Below are positions 23,366 through 30,985 of a stretch of 37,960 nucleotides of DNA, piece after piece. Location of the stretch: positions 1-37,960 of the forward strand of contig DATMGU010000008.1 of assembly GCA_035555315.1 (NCBI GenBank), read 5' to 3'. The notes under the pieces were generated by a model. The model saw only the letters and a program-made list of their open reading frames with translations, was not told the origin of the DNA and searched no databases. The position numbers and the translations under genes were made by a program. Numbering within the stretch: the first letter of the stretch is position 1; each line of letters opens with the position of its first letter. This DNA is from DATMGU01 sp035555315 (lineage in GTDB: Bacteria > Pseudomonadota > Alphaproteobacteria > ATCC43930 > CGMCC-115725).

Positions 23366-24691
23366 TTAGATCAATCCGGCTGCTTTCAGCTTGGTCAGCT
23401 CCGCGGCGACGCCGTCGACGCCGGTGCCGGAGAACACCATGAGCAGCCGCTCGGCACTCATGTTGCTCAGCACCGGGTTGCGGTACCGGGTGTTGTATTC
23501 GGTAATCTTGGCGGGATCGTAGCCGAAGCGAGGGGCCAGGGCCTGCAACAGGAATTGCGTCTGGGCGACCGCCGGGCCGGTGAAGGTGTAATCCGCGTCG
23601 CTCAAATTATGCAGCACGTATTCGATCAGCAGGTTCGGCTGGTTCGGCAGGGCCGCGGCGATGTTCGCGGTACCCAATTGCCGTACCAGGGGCAAGACCA
23701 GGCGGTCGTTCTGCAGGGCGAGGTAGCCCTTCGCCACCGGGTCGATATCCGCCAGGATGGCGGCGGCACGCAACCAGTTCACCACCTGCCAGAAGCCGGT
23801 ACCGGTCGGCGCGGCGTGAGCGGAAGCCTGGGTGATGACATAATCGGGCGCCAGACCACGCTTCATCACTTCGGCGATGCCCAGGATATGATGCGCGCCG
23901 GTCCGGCTATCGCCGGCACCGCCCCAGGCGTCGGTCTTGCCGTTACCGCCGAAATTCAGCTCCTGAAACTCGCTGCCATCGGCGTTCCACTGGAACACGA
24001 TGGGCTTGGCCCAGTCGTGCCAGACGGGCGCCGCGATCACGATGTCCTGGTTGATCGCGACATCCGGCGCGCTCGGCACCGCGACGGAGACCCTGGGCAA
24101 CCCGTCGCTGCCCGGCGCGCCATAGACCCGGCGGTAGTTGTCGGCCAGCGACAAGGCGCTCGACAGGTTCAACGCGACATGCACCGGCAACCCGCCGGGA
24201 TAGGAGTGATGGCCGCCAAAGGCGCTGCCCGGCGCCGCCATGTAGCTTTCCGGCAGACGCGGGCAATCGCCGCCCTCCGCCTCAACCGGGGGAAACACGC
24301 CGGCCATCAAGCCGCCGGGAAATTTGGCGTCGTCGGCGAGATCGACCAGGCCGGCATCCTTGAGCTTGGTTAGGATCGCCTGCTTTGCGGCGGCATCGAC
24401 CCTGCGGCGATGCTGGATGCAGGTGTCCCGGTTGGACAAGGCATCGGCGGTGGCCGCCTTCAGGGTCGGGTCCTGAATTTTCTGCACTTCGCCGGCAATG
24501 AAGCTGACGGCACTGGTGACCAGTGCCGATTTGCCGGCCGTCGCCTCGGCCATCTCGATGCCGGCACCCGGCTTGGTCTGATCGGCGATCGTCGCGGCCG
24601 GCGGCTCACCGGCGGCCCAGGCGGTGGTCGCCAGCATCAGGCCCAAAAGGGGCGGGATCGCGGAGAAAAGCTTCAACTCAGGCACGCGCAT
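23366..24691 (-). CDS. Exported HD-domain protein, YhaM-like hydrolase core
   Basis: A 441-residue protein with an N-terminal signal peptide (hydrophobic run residues 8-23, AWA-A cleavage pattern near 26). The middle carries the HD metal-site series in order: GGHHSYPGGLPVHVAL (His161, His162, His171), PVWHDWAK (His225-Asp226, Lys229), GAHHILGIAEVM (His267/268), ASAHAAP (His292) and ILADIDP. This order and the HH-YPGGL-H opening resemble the HD domain of the YhaM 3'-5' exoribonuclease. Export would place it in the periplasm, unusual for that group. The N-terminal region before residue 150 and the last 100 residues are not recognised. The start is ATG 24691 with a G-rich box five bases upstream inside an inverted repeat. 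Confidence 0.75.
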   Translation of the reverse strand: MRVPELKLFSAIPPLLGLMLATTAWAAGEPPAATIADQTKPGAGIEMAEATAGKSALVTSAVSFIAGEVQKIQDPTLKAATADALSNRDTCIQHRRRVDAAAKQAILTKLKDAGLVDLADDAKFPGGLMAGVFPPVEAEGGDCPRLPESYMAAPGSAFGGHHSYPGGLPVHVALNLSSALSLADNYRRVYGAPGSDGLPRVSVAVPSAPDVAINQDIVIAAPVWHDWAKPIVFQWNADGSEFQELNFGGNGKTDAWGGAGDSRTGAHHILGIAEVMKRGLAPDYVITQASAHAAPTGTGFWQVVNWLRAAAILADIDPVAKGYLALQNDRLVLPLVRQLGTANIAAALPNQPNLLIEYVLHNLSDADYTFTGPAVAQTQFLLQALAPRFGYDPAKITEYNTRYRNPVLSNMSAERLLMVFSGTGVDGVAAELTKLKAAGLI

Positions 24692-24694
24692 GGA

Positions 24695-24722
24695 TGTCCC
24701 CCCAGATCAACTTGGAGGGACA
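24695..24722 (-). promoter_or_regulatory. Inverted repeat overlapping the ribosome site of the HD-domain gene
   Basis: TGTCCC (24695-24700) pairs with GGGACA (24717-24722), and CCA (24702-24704) with TGG (24713-24715), separated by one C-A mismatch. On the minus-strand message the G-run that should serve as ribosome site lies in the 3' arm, three bases before the ATG. It could mask the start if transcription begins upstream; if the TATTAA at 24728-24723 is the -10, it is instead a DNA site at the start of transcription. Confidence 0.4.
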
Positions 24723-24737
24723 TTAATAGCGCCATGT

Positions 24738-24751
24738 GTCAGTTTTCTGAC
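24738..24751. promoter_or_regulatory. Palindrome in the HD-domain gene promoter region
   Basis: GTCAG and CTGAC are separated by TTTT, a perfect 5-bp inverted repeat. It lies just upstream of a TATTAA -10 candidate (24728-24723), about where a -35 would be, so it could be an operator. Confidence 0.35.
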
Positions 24752-24783
24752 GAAGCCGATTTCCGACGAGTAAACCGAGCGGC

Positions 24784-25752
24784 TCAGAGTTGCTGGATGG
24801 CCGAAAGCAGCCAATGGCCGCCCCGGCTGCGCATGAAGGTCCATAACTCCGCCGATTCGACCGGCTTGGTCGCGTCGCCCGCCACGATGGTGGTGACATT
24901 GCCCGCGTGCTGGTCGGCCCGCACGGTGTAATCATGCGCCGCCCAGCGCAGATAGGCGGTCGCGTAATCGATATTGCCTTCCGACCAGGATTCGCGGGGC
25001 TCGCCTTCCAGCAGCCGGACATCCTCGACCTTGTTGGCGACGCCCTGGCTTTGGTTGCCGGCCAGTTCCTCGCCGAAATACGCGACCATCTCGGGCGTGC
25101 AGAACCGCCGCATCGCCATCACGTCGCCGGCACTCCAGGCCCCCTGGACATTGGTCAGCACCTCGGTGAATTCGGTGAAGTCCCGATCGGTCAAAGGGAT
25201 CTGCGGCGCCGTCATGCGGTTCGATCCGTCGAAGCTCTGCGGGGCGGCGATCATCCCGCCGTCATAGGCGGATTGCGCCGGCGAACCGGACATGAAGCTG
25301 CCGCGCCGGCGGAACAGGCGGACGACGAACCAGATGATCAGACCGATGATCGCCAGCTGGAGCAGCCCGCCGAACAGGCTGCCGCCCGACGAGGCGACGC
25401 CGTCGCCGGCGAACCCCGAATGGCCGAACATCATGCCGCCCAGCCACGATCCGGCCAGACCGCCGAACAGCCCGGTCATGAATGGGTGCTGCTGGAAGAA
25501 GCTGGGACGGGCGCCATAGGCCGGCGCCGGCGCATAAGGGGCGGACGGCTGGCTCGGCGTCGGGGTGATGCTGCGCTGGATCGGTGCCGCGCCGTTATTC
25601 TGATAGGTGTTCGAGCCCCGGCTGCCCTGGCTGGAATAGCTGCTGCCGCCGGACGAGCTCGACGACGCCCCGGCACGCGCCTCCGCCAGCGTCGGCGCCA
25701 GGAGGAGCAGCATGCAGAGCAGTGCCGAAAGGGATTTAAGCTTAAGGTTCAT
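24784..25752 (-). CDS. Tim44-like domain membrane protein
   Basis: A 322-residue protein. The N-terminus is a hydrophobic export signal (residues 8-24, ending near AEARA), followed by a Ser/Gly-rich stretch (30-50), Pro/Gln-rich linker and a Gly-rich segment (94-130). A clear transmembrane helix lies at about 131-147, followed by arginines (RLFRRR), so the C-terminus is probably cytoplasmic. Residues from about 185 to the end form the Tim44-like domain: FTEFTEVLTNVQGAWSAGD, MRRFCTPEMVAYFGEEL and ELWTFMRSRGGHWLLSAIQQ. The start is ATG 25752, with GGAG eight bases upstream. Bacterial Tim44-like proteins have no settled role; protein or lipid binding at the membrane is suspected. Confidence 0.88.
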   Translation of the reverse strand: MNLKLKSLSALLCMLLLLAPTLAEARAGASSSSSGGSSYSSQGSRGSNTYQNNGAAPIQRSITPTPSQPSAPYAPAPAYGARPSFFQQHPFMTGLFGGLAGSWLGGMMFGHSGFAGDGVASSGGSLFGGLLQLAIIGLIIWFVVRLFRRRGSFMSGSPAQSAYDGGMIAAPQSFDGSNRMTAPQIPLTDRDFTEFTEVLTNVQGAWSAGDVMAMRRFCTPEMVAYFGEELAGNQSQGVANKVEDVRLLEGEPRESWSEGNIDYATAYLRWAAHDYTVRADQHAGNVTTIVAGDATKPVESAELWTFMRSRGGHWLLSAIQQL

Positions 25753-25900
25753 CGTCTGGTCTCCATGGGAGAGCGGGGCGTCGCGCAATCAGTCTGTCAG
25801 CAGGTATATGGGAAGCGTCATCGCCCAAGCCTAGCCTCTCCCCCTATCACAAAATGGGTGTCGGGTCTCGCCTGTCTCGGGTCCATCACAAGGATCGGTC

Positions 25901-27733
25901 TCAGCCGAGACCCAAGGCCGGCCGGTCGGCCATCTCCAGCCGCTCCAGCGTATGCCGGTAACCCGCTTCGATGGCGACGTCGAAGCTCTGCCAATCGAGC
26001 AGCGGCACATGGCTGAGCGGCGGCCGCACCACCAGCGTCGCTTGCGCCCGATTGAGGTTGAGCTGCAGATCGGAGCCGACCGTGCCGGCGCGGATCAGCA
26101 GGGTCACGATGCCCGGCAAGGTGGAGTGTCGCGGCCCCAGAAACGACCGAATGCCCTGCCAGGTGCCGCGATCGTTGGCGCGCGCCGTCAGGGCGTTGGC
26201 GCCGGTGACGTCGATGCCGACGATCGGGCCATGACCGCGCCGAGCCATGACGCCGACGGGGAAATTATCAACGATACCGCCATCGACCAGCACATGCCCG
26301 TCCTCGATGATCGGCGGTAGAACGCCCGGGATCGCGATACTGGCGCGCAGCGCGCGCGCCAGCGGACCCCGTTCATGGACATGGATGCGTCCTTGGCTGA
26401 GATCCGTCGAGACGCAGAAGTAAGGCCGCCACAGCGCCTCGATCCGGGCGTCGCCGAAATGCAAGGACAGTCGCCGCGAGACGGTTTCACCCTTGAACAG
26501 CGCCACCAGCGGTACCGTCCAATCGTCGAGCGGGTTGCTGTGGACGAACGCGGCATGCATGCGCTCACGCAGTTCCTGGTCGTCCCATTCGCAGGCGACG
26601 CCGGCGCCGACGATCGCTCCCATGCTGGTCCCGCCGATCCGGTCGAGCGGCACGCCGGCTTCCCGCAATGCCCGAATGGCACCGATATGCGCGAACCCTC
26701 GGGCGGCACCACCGGCCAGAACCAGGCCGACCGCCCGGCCGGTCAGGTGCCGGGCCAGCCGGCGCATATCCGATGCCCGGCCGGCGCGCAGGTGGTGGAC
26801 GGCGCTCGGTCGAAGCGTGCCGAGCTCGGGTGTCACGGGCCGGTCGGCCGCGGCGGGATGCAGCACCACGAGATCGAGGCGGAGCGGCCGAATGCCCTCG
26901 CCGGCGTCGCGGTCGACCGTATCCGGCAAGTCGCTTGACGGTGTGGCGACGATGACGACGCGGTCGGCCTGACGCAGGCAAAACCGGGTCCATCGGTCGG
27001 GTCCCGACTCCTGCTCCGACGAAACCGATAGGTCCAGGGGGCCGGCTTCGTACAGCACGATGTCGTGTTGCTGCTCGACCTCGTCGAACCAGTCGACCTC
27101 GAGATCGGCGGCCTCCACGCCGAATCGATGCACGCGCCGCCCCTCGGCGCGCAGCGCCTCGATCAGCGCATCGGCAAGGCTGTCGAGCGGCACATGCCGA
27201 TCCGCCGGGACCAGCGCCACCGTGCCGTGGCCCTTGGCCAGGGGTACGCGATGAGTCGTCCGGTGCAGGCGCCTGACGAGCAGGCTGGTGAGCCGAACCA
27301 GGACCGAGGGTTGCAAGGCGACCAGCCGATCGAAACTCAACTTCGGCAGGGCGATCAGCTCGCAATCCCTGAGGGCAACCACCGTCGCCGAATGGGCTTC
27401 GCCGGCGATCATCGCCATCTCGCCGACGGTCTCGCCGGCGCGGATCTCGGCGATCATTTCCTCGCCGCCATCGGCCGTCGCGACCAACACCCCGACCAGG
27501 CCGGAGCGTACCAGATAGAGCCGGTCGGCGGCATCGCCCGCCCGGAACAGGACGCGTCCGCCCGGTAGGCTCAGCCAGGCAAGATCGGGCTCGATCTCGG
27601 TCAGCACGGCCACCGGAACGCCGTCGAACAGGGCCAGTGCCCCGAGTTCCAGGGCCGCCATGCGGCGACGCTCGTCCCCCCGTGTTTCAGTCTCCCGCGC
27701 TTCATCCCCCCGCGCTTGATCCACGCGTTTCAT
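25901..27733 (-). CDS. Cyclic-nucleotide-binding and patatin-like phospholipase (NTE/RssA type)
   Basis: A 610-residue multidomain lipase of the neuropathy-target-esterase type. Residues about 38-150 form a cNMP-binding domain (GGRVLFRAGDAADRLYLVRSG, then GETVGEMAMIAGEAHSATV). A middle region (about 170-300) is common to NTE-like proteins. The patatin domain begins VGLVLAGGAARGFAHIGAI, the oxyanion loop, with nucleophile Ser370 in GGTSMGAI and catalytic Asp484 in VDGGIVDNFPVG. It would hydrolyse phospholipids or lysophospholipids at the membrane. The start is ATG 27733 with GGGGAGG six bases before; the open frame upstream is not used. Located between a Tim44-like gene and a sugar transferase gene, without overlaps. 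Confidence 0.92.
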   Translation of the reverse strand: MKRVDQARGDEARETETRGDERRRMAALELGALALFDGVPVAVLTEIEPDLAWLSLPGGRVLFRAGDAADRLYLVRSGLVGVLVATADGGEEMIAEIRAGETVGEMAMIAGEAHSATVVALRDCELIALPKLSFDRLVALQPSVLVRLTSLLVRRLHRTTHRVPLAKGHGTVALVPADRHVPLDSLADALIEALRAEGRRVHRFGVEAADLEVDWFDEVEQQHDIVLYEAGPLDLSVSSEQESGPDRWTRFCLRQADRVVIVATPSSDLPDTVDRDAGEGIRPLRLDLVVLHPAAADRPVTPELGTLRPSAVHHLRAGRASDMRRLARHLTGRAVGLVLAGGAARGFAHIGAIRALREAGVPLDRIGGTSMGAIVGAGVACEWDDQELRERMHAAFVHSNPLDDWTVPLVALFKGETVSRRLSLHFGDARIEALWRPYFCVSTDLSQGRIHVHERGPLARALRASIAIPGVLPPIIEDGHVLVDGGIVDNFPVGVMARRGHGPIVGIDVTGANALTARANDRGTWQGIRSFLGPRHSTLPGIVTLLIRAGTVGSDLQLNLNRAQATLVVRPPLSHVPLLDWQSFDVAIEAGYRHTLERLEMADRPALGLG

Positions 27734-27776
27734 GGCCGACCTCCCCGCCGCGCAGTATGAACCGCGCCAGCGCACA

Positions 27777-27800
27777 CGGCACCCTATCGATGGGGTGCCG
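27777..27800 (-). promoter_or_regulatory. Perfect 8-bp hairpin in the patatin gene leader
   Basis: CGGCACCC (27777-27784) and GGGTGCCG (27793-27800) pair across an eight-base loop, 44 bases upstream of the patatin start. No T-run follows on either strand, so it is more likely a leader structure or regulator site than a terminator. Confidence 0.35.
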
Positions 27801-27864
27801 ACGATCATCATCGCGGGAAAAGATTAAAAGAGGTTGGCTGGGCCGATCGGCTCGGCGGAAATCG

Positions 27865-27880
27865 ATCGGCAACGGCCGAT
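27865..27880 (-). terminator. Terminator-like hairpin after the sugar transferase gene
   Basis: ATCGGC (27865-27870) and GCCGAT (27875-27880) pair with a four-base loop, 15 bases past the transferase stop; on the minus strand CGATTTCC follows. Weak as an intrinsic terminator. Confidence 0.3.
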
Positions 27881-27894
27881 GAGCAAGGGTGGGC

Positions 27895-29385
27895 TCAGTA
27901 GGCGTTCTCTTGGCCGACGAATACCTTGAAGGTCATCAGGACGATCTTCACGTCGAGCCACAACGACCAATTGTCGATGTAGTAGAGATCGTACTCGACA
28001 CGACGGCGGGCCTTTTCGATCGTATCGGTCTCGCCGCGCAGGCCATTCACCTGGGCCCAGCCGGTCAACCCCGGACGGACGCGGTGACGCGCGAAATATT
28101 CGTCGACCGCGTCGTGGTACAGCCGGTCGCCGGCGCGCATCGTGATCGCGTGCGGACGGGGGCCGACCAAGGACATGTCGCCCCGCATCACGTTGATCAG
28201 CTGCGGTAGCTCGTCAAGGCTCAACATCCTTAGATAGCGGCCGATCCGGGTAACGCGCGGGTCGTTGCGGACGGTCCGTTGCGCACCCGTGATGTCACCG
28301 CGATCGGTGTACATGGTGCGGAACTTGAAGACCCGGATGACGTCGTTGTTGAAGCCGAAGCGCTCCTGCTTGAAGAACACCGGCCCCCGGCTGTCCAGCT
28401 TGATCAGCAGGGCGATCATCAGCATCAGCGGTGACGCCGCCAGCAGCAGACCGGCCGTGAGGACTTTGTCCTCCAGCCATTTCAGCACCGCGCTCCAATG
28501 CTTCAGCGGCTTATCGACGATGTCGACGACCGGCACATCGCCGATATGGCTGATGCCGCGGATGGGGAGGTGGTCCCCGATCGTATCGAAGCTGAGGCGC
28601 AGATCGATCGGCAACAGCATCAGCTTGCGGAACAGTACCTGCAGGCGTGCCGCCGCTTGCAGCGGCATCGCGACGATGACCTCGTCCGGCGGGTTCTGGC
28701 GCGCGAAGGCCAACAGGTCATCCGTCGTGCCCAGCACGGGACAACCGCCGATTTCCTCGGGAATGCGCGAACGGCGATCGTCGAAGATGCCGACGATGCG
28801 GATCGCCTCGTTGGGCATCTGCTGCAGCTTGTGGATGAGGTGGAGCCCATGCTCGCCGCCGCCGACGATGATGACCGACCGCGACAGCCGCCCGATACGC
28901 GACCAATAGCGGATGGTCGTCGCGAAGCCGATACGCGCGGCGATCATCATGACCAGGCTGATGACAACCCAGCCGACGATCCAGCCTCTCGAATAGACGT
29001 CCGAGCTTTTGGTCAGGAAGTTGGCAACCAGCCCCAGGGACACGGTGCTGAGCCAGGTAATGGTGACCCGCGACACTTGCCAGCGCAGATTGCCGAGACG
29101 TTTGAACTGATAGCTGCCGACCTGATGCAGCAGGAAGACCTGGATGGCGGAGCCCAGCAAGGCGACGGTGAGATAGCGGCTGATCTCCAGCGCGCCGGTC
29201 TCCAGCCAGAGCGTCAGGATGCCCACGGTCGTGATCGCCGCCGCGACCGGAATCGTCAGCAGATCGATGATTTTGATAAGGCCGACGACGACAGGCGCGG
29301 AAATCGGCTTAGAGGCCATATTATTGGCCGTTACCGAGCGTTTCAGCGATCTGGTCTCCAGAAGTTCGGCGGCCGCTTCAGTCAC
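27895..29385 (-). CDS. Undecaprenyl-phosphate glucose (or galactose) phosphotransferase
   Basis: Polyprenyl-phosphate hexose-1-phosphate transferase of the WcaJ/PssY/HfsE family, which loads the first sugar onto undecaprenyl phosphate for exopolysaccharide. It has 496 residues. Four N-terminal helices (about 32-55, 70-88, 107-124, 135-153) precede a Rossmann-like CoA-binding-type domain starting SVIIVGGGEHGLHLI (170-184). A membrane-embedded helix (about 308-330) leads into the catalytic part: FFKQERFGFNNDVIRVFKFRTM, the Asp391-Glu392 pair in LSLDELPQLINVMRGDMSLVGPRP, and RPGLTGWAQVNG. The start is GTG 29385, with AAGGA eight bases upstream. It stands alone: no glycosyltransferases or export genes are adjacent. 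Confidence 0.93.
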   Translation of the reverse strand: MTEAAAELLETRSLKRSVTANNMASKPISAPVVVGLIKIIDLLTIPVAAAITTVGILTLWLETGALEISRYLTVALLGSAIQVFLLHQVGSYQFKRLGNLRWQVSRVTITWLSTVSLGLVANFLTKSSDVYSRGWIVGWVVISLVMMIAARIGFATTIRYWSRIGRLSRSVIIVGGGEHGLHLIHKLQQMPNEAIRIVGIFDDRRSRIPEEIGGCPVLGTTDDLLAFARQNPPDEVIVAMPLQAAARLQVLFRKLMLLPIDLRLSFDTIGDHLPIRGISHIGDVPVVDIVDKPLKHWSAVLKWLEDKVLTAGLLLAASPLMLMIALLIKLDSRGPVFFKQERFGFNNDVIRVFKFRTMYTDRGDITGAQRTVRNDPRVTRIGRYLRMLSLDELPQLINVMRGDMSLVGPRPHAITMRAGDRLYHDAVDEYFARHRVRPGLTGWAQVNGLRGETDTIEKARRRVEYDLYYIDNWSLWLDVKIVLMTFKVFVGQENAY

Positions 29386-29408
29386 AAATTCAGTCCTTGC
29401 GATAAAAT

Positions 29409-29417
29409 CTTATAGCA
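29409..29417 (-). promoter_or_regulatory. Extended -10 promoter candidate for the sugar transferase gene
   Basis: Minus strand TGC-TATAAG (29417-29409) fits an extended -10; no good -35 is present. Transcription would start near 29402, leaving a very short leader with the AAGGA box. Confidence 0.3.
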
Positions 29418-29749
29418 AGCGCCATCAAAAATGCGGCGGTATCAGCCGTGTGCGCGACTAACACGCGTGATCAAATCAGGACAAAGGTGCCGAGGAAAAA
29501 AACCTCGCGTATCAGTTGTCCGAGGACGGACGCCCCAATCTTTAATGGAAAGTGCTTAAGCGCTAATTGAATACCATGAAAAGAAATTAAGCGCAAAATT
29601 TTTTGCAGTGCGGTAGGACGCCCGCCGTCAGTGGCGGCCGCGCACCGCAAATGGGAAACGGCGTCACCCTCGCATCCTGAGGGCGACGCCGCGATCCGAT
29701 CAGGCGCCTCTGCGCGGCGAGGGATACCCCAGCCGATGTGACGGTCCGG
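29418..29749. other. Gene-free, AT-rich spacer
   Basis: No credible gene was found here. The part near 29400-29620 is much richer in A and T than its surroundings. It holds small inverted repeats: CGAGG-A7-CCTCG (29491-29507) and GTCC-GA-GGAC (29518-29527). The longer hairpin at 29660-29690 is listed separately. It probably contains the control region of the sugar transferase gene and the end of the 63-residue membrane protein transcript. Confidence 0.5.
29660..29690 (-). terminator. Terminator-like hairpin after the small membrane protein gene
   Basis: GGCGTC-A-CCCTC pairs with GAGGG-C-GACGCC around a single mismatch and a seven-base loop, 60 bases past the stop of the gene at 29750. On the minus strand GTTTCCCATTT follows, a poor U-tract. 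Confidence 0.4.
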
Positions 29750-29941
29750 CTAGGAACCCGTGGCAAACCGAGTGAGTGCCAGGGCCGCGCAACCGACGAT
29801 GATCCATGACGCGGTGACCAGGGAGGCGAGGATCCAAACCTTTTGCCATCCGGTAAACTGGTCGGTATTCCGGACCGCCGACGAGGCGCCGCGGCGAGCG
29901 TGAGCGCCGTATTGTGTGGGGTGAAGCTGTAGAGCTTGCAT
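29750..29941 (-). CDS. Small membrane protein of 63 residues, unknown
   Basis: Not recognised. The start is ATG 29941, with GGAGG five bases upstream; the open frame extends 24 codons further up without a ribosome site. The protein has a polar, His- and Arg-containing N-terminal half (MQALQLHPTQYGAHARRG), then a single hydrophobic helix at about 34-57 (KVWILASLVTASWIIVGCAA) and a short tail LTRFATGS. A strong ribosome site, one clear helix and a hairpin downstream support a real gene. It is divergent from rpmI and sits next to an exopolysaccharide-initiating enzyme gene, but no functional link can be read. Confidence 0.65.
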   Translation of the reverse strand: MQALQLHPTQYGAHARRGASSAVRNTDQFTGWQKVWILASLVTASWIIVGCAALALTRFATGS

Positions 29942-30146
29942 AGACGCCTCCAAGGTACTGTTTCTTGGTGTTGATTGGTAGTTCCCGAGCTTACGGCCGC
30001 ATCTATTAAACAAACGCTAAATGCACGGACGCATCCGGAATTTTCGGGAGCATTTTTCAGGGGCATTTTCGCTAAATCCATCCGATCGCCGACCGGGCGA
30101 TTTCGGGCGCGGTTTCACAGCCCGACGACTCGAAGTCGGCGCTCGC
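29942..30146. other. Divergent control region between the small membrane protein and rpmI
   Basis: No gene is seen. CGCTAAAT occurs twice (30015-30022 and 30070-30077). A GGGAGCATTTTTC / GGGGCATTTTC near-repeat lies at 30046-30070. ATCGCC-GACCG-GGCGAT forms a perfect 6-bp hairpin at 30085-30101. Promoters for both flanking genes must lie here or just beside it. Confidence 0.4.
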
Positions 30147-30175
30147 TTGCGTTTATTGAACGAACCTCCTATAAG
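30147..30175 (+). promoter_or_regulatory. Candidate promoter for rpmI-rplT-pheST
   Basis: TTGCGT (30147-30152), then 17 bases, then TATAAG (30170-30175). The -10 is five of six to consensus. Transcription would start near 30182, giving a leader of about 92 bases before rpmI. Confidence 0.4.
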
Positions 30176-30190
30176 CCTCGCCTTCCGAAC

Positions 30191-30238
30191 CGGTGGTATG
30201 GCCGCGCGCAAGCGCCTTTAGGGCATGCCTCGCCACCG
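30191..30238 (+). promoter_or_regulatory. Possible folded leader of rpmI
   Basis: CGGTGG (30191-30196) can pair with CCACCG (30233-30238), enclosing GCGC-GCAA-GCGC (30204-30215), a stem with a GNRA-type loop, and a weaker AGG/CCT stem around GGCATGCC. L20 is known in other bacteria to bind and repress its own leader, so an autoregulatory site is conceivable. No known leader family was recognised. Confidence 0.3.
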
Positions 30239-30273
30239 ACGAAGCAACTCGATGCGATAGGATGTTTTGCAAA

Positions 30274-30477
30274 ATGCCCAAGATGAAGACGAAAAGCGGG
30301 GCGAAAAAGCGGTTCAGCCGCACCGCCACCGGCAAGATCAAGATGAACGTCGCGCATAAGCGTCACCGTCTGATCTCTAAGCCGACTAAGATGAAGCGCA
30401 ACGCGCGGGGCACGACGACGCTCCGTCCGGGCGATACGAAGTTGGTCCTCACCTATATGCCGTATCTGAGAGGCTGA
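30274..30477 (+). CDS. rpmI: 50S ribosomal protein L35
   Basis: A 67-residue, very basic ribosomal protein: MPKMKTKSGAKKRFSRTATGK, then HKRHRLISKPTKMKRNARGT and a C-terminus ending YMPYLRG, all typical. The ATG at 30274 has AGGA eleven bases upstream; the frame extends further up but without family sequence. It is followed by rplT after four bases. infC, which precedes rpmI in many bacteria, is not present. Confidence 0.97.
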   Translation: MPKMKTKSGAKKRFSRTATGKIKMNVAHKRHRLISKPTKMKRNARGTTTLRPGDTKLVLTYMPYLRG

Positions 30478-30481
30478 GCCG

Positions 30482-30868
30482 ATGGCACGGGTTAAACGCG
30501 GCGTCACCACTCATGCGCGCCACAAAAAGGTTCTGGAACTCGCCAAGGGCTATCGCGGCCGGGCCAGCACCAGCTTCCGCATCGCGGTCGAAAAGGTCGA
30601 GAAGGGGCTGCAATACGCCTATCGCGACCGTCGCGCCAAAAAGCGGACCTTCCGCGCGCTGTGGATCCAGCGGATCAACGCCGGCGCCCGCGCGCATGGC
30701 TTGACCTATTCGCAGTTCATCAACGGGCTGAAGCTCGCCGGGATCGAATTGGACCGCAAGGTCGTCTCCGATCTGGCGATCACCGAACCGGCGGCCTTTA
30801 AGGCCCTGGTCGATACCGCCCAGGCGGCGATCGCCAGCGCGCCGGCCACGGCTCAGCCGACGGCTTGA
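30482..30868 (+). CDS. rplT: 50S ribosomal protein L20
   Basis: Assembly protein of the large subunit, 128 residues. The family start MARVKRGVTTHARHKKVLELAKGYRGR is intact, followed by AYRDRRAKKRTFRALWIQRINAGAR and a C-terminal LKLAGIELDRKVVSDLAI. The C-terminus is an Ala-rich tail. It directly follows rpmI and is separated from pheS by a leader with a terminator. L20 is a known autogenous repressor in other bacteria. Confidence 0.97.
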   Translation: MARVKRGVTTHARHKKVLELAKGYRGRASTSFRIAVEKVEKGLQYAYRDRRAKKRTFRALWIQRINAGARAHGLTYSQFINGLKLAGIELDRKVVSDLAITEPAAFKALVDTAQAAIASAPATAQPTA

Positions 30869-30918
30869 TGATGATCGTTGCGCGCGATCGGCGGCGATTT
30901 ACCGGCGGGAGTTTCTGA
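30868..30918 (+). CDS. Possible 16-codon leader peptide before pheS
   Basis: The frame MMIVARDRRRFTGGSF starts on an ATG that overlaps the rplT stop (TGATG) and ends at TGA 30916-30918. Two of its 16 codons are Phe, one being the last. CGGCCC just after the stop (30919-30924) could pair with GGGCCG, the 5' arm of the terminator at 30990, as an antiterminator would. This fits a leader-peptide attenuator, but two Phe codons are few, so confidence is low. Confidence 0.3.
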   Translation: MMIVARDRRRFTGGSF

Positions 30919-30985
30919 CGGCCCGCGGCCTGCGCGCGTGCCCATCCCGCTGACGCGGTCGGGCTTTGATGCGATCGATGCAACG

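Noticed and set aside
29587..30081. A 164-codon minus-strand frame overlapping the small membrane protein
   Set aside because: No ribosome site, low-complexity Ser/Arg/Pro content and it runs across a hairpin; the 63-residue frame inside has the better signals.
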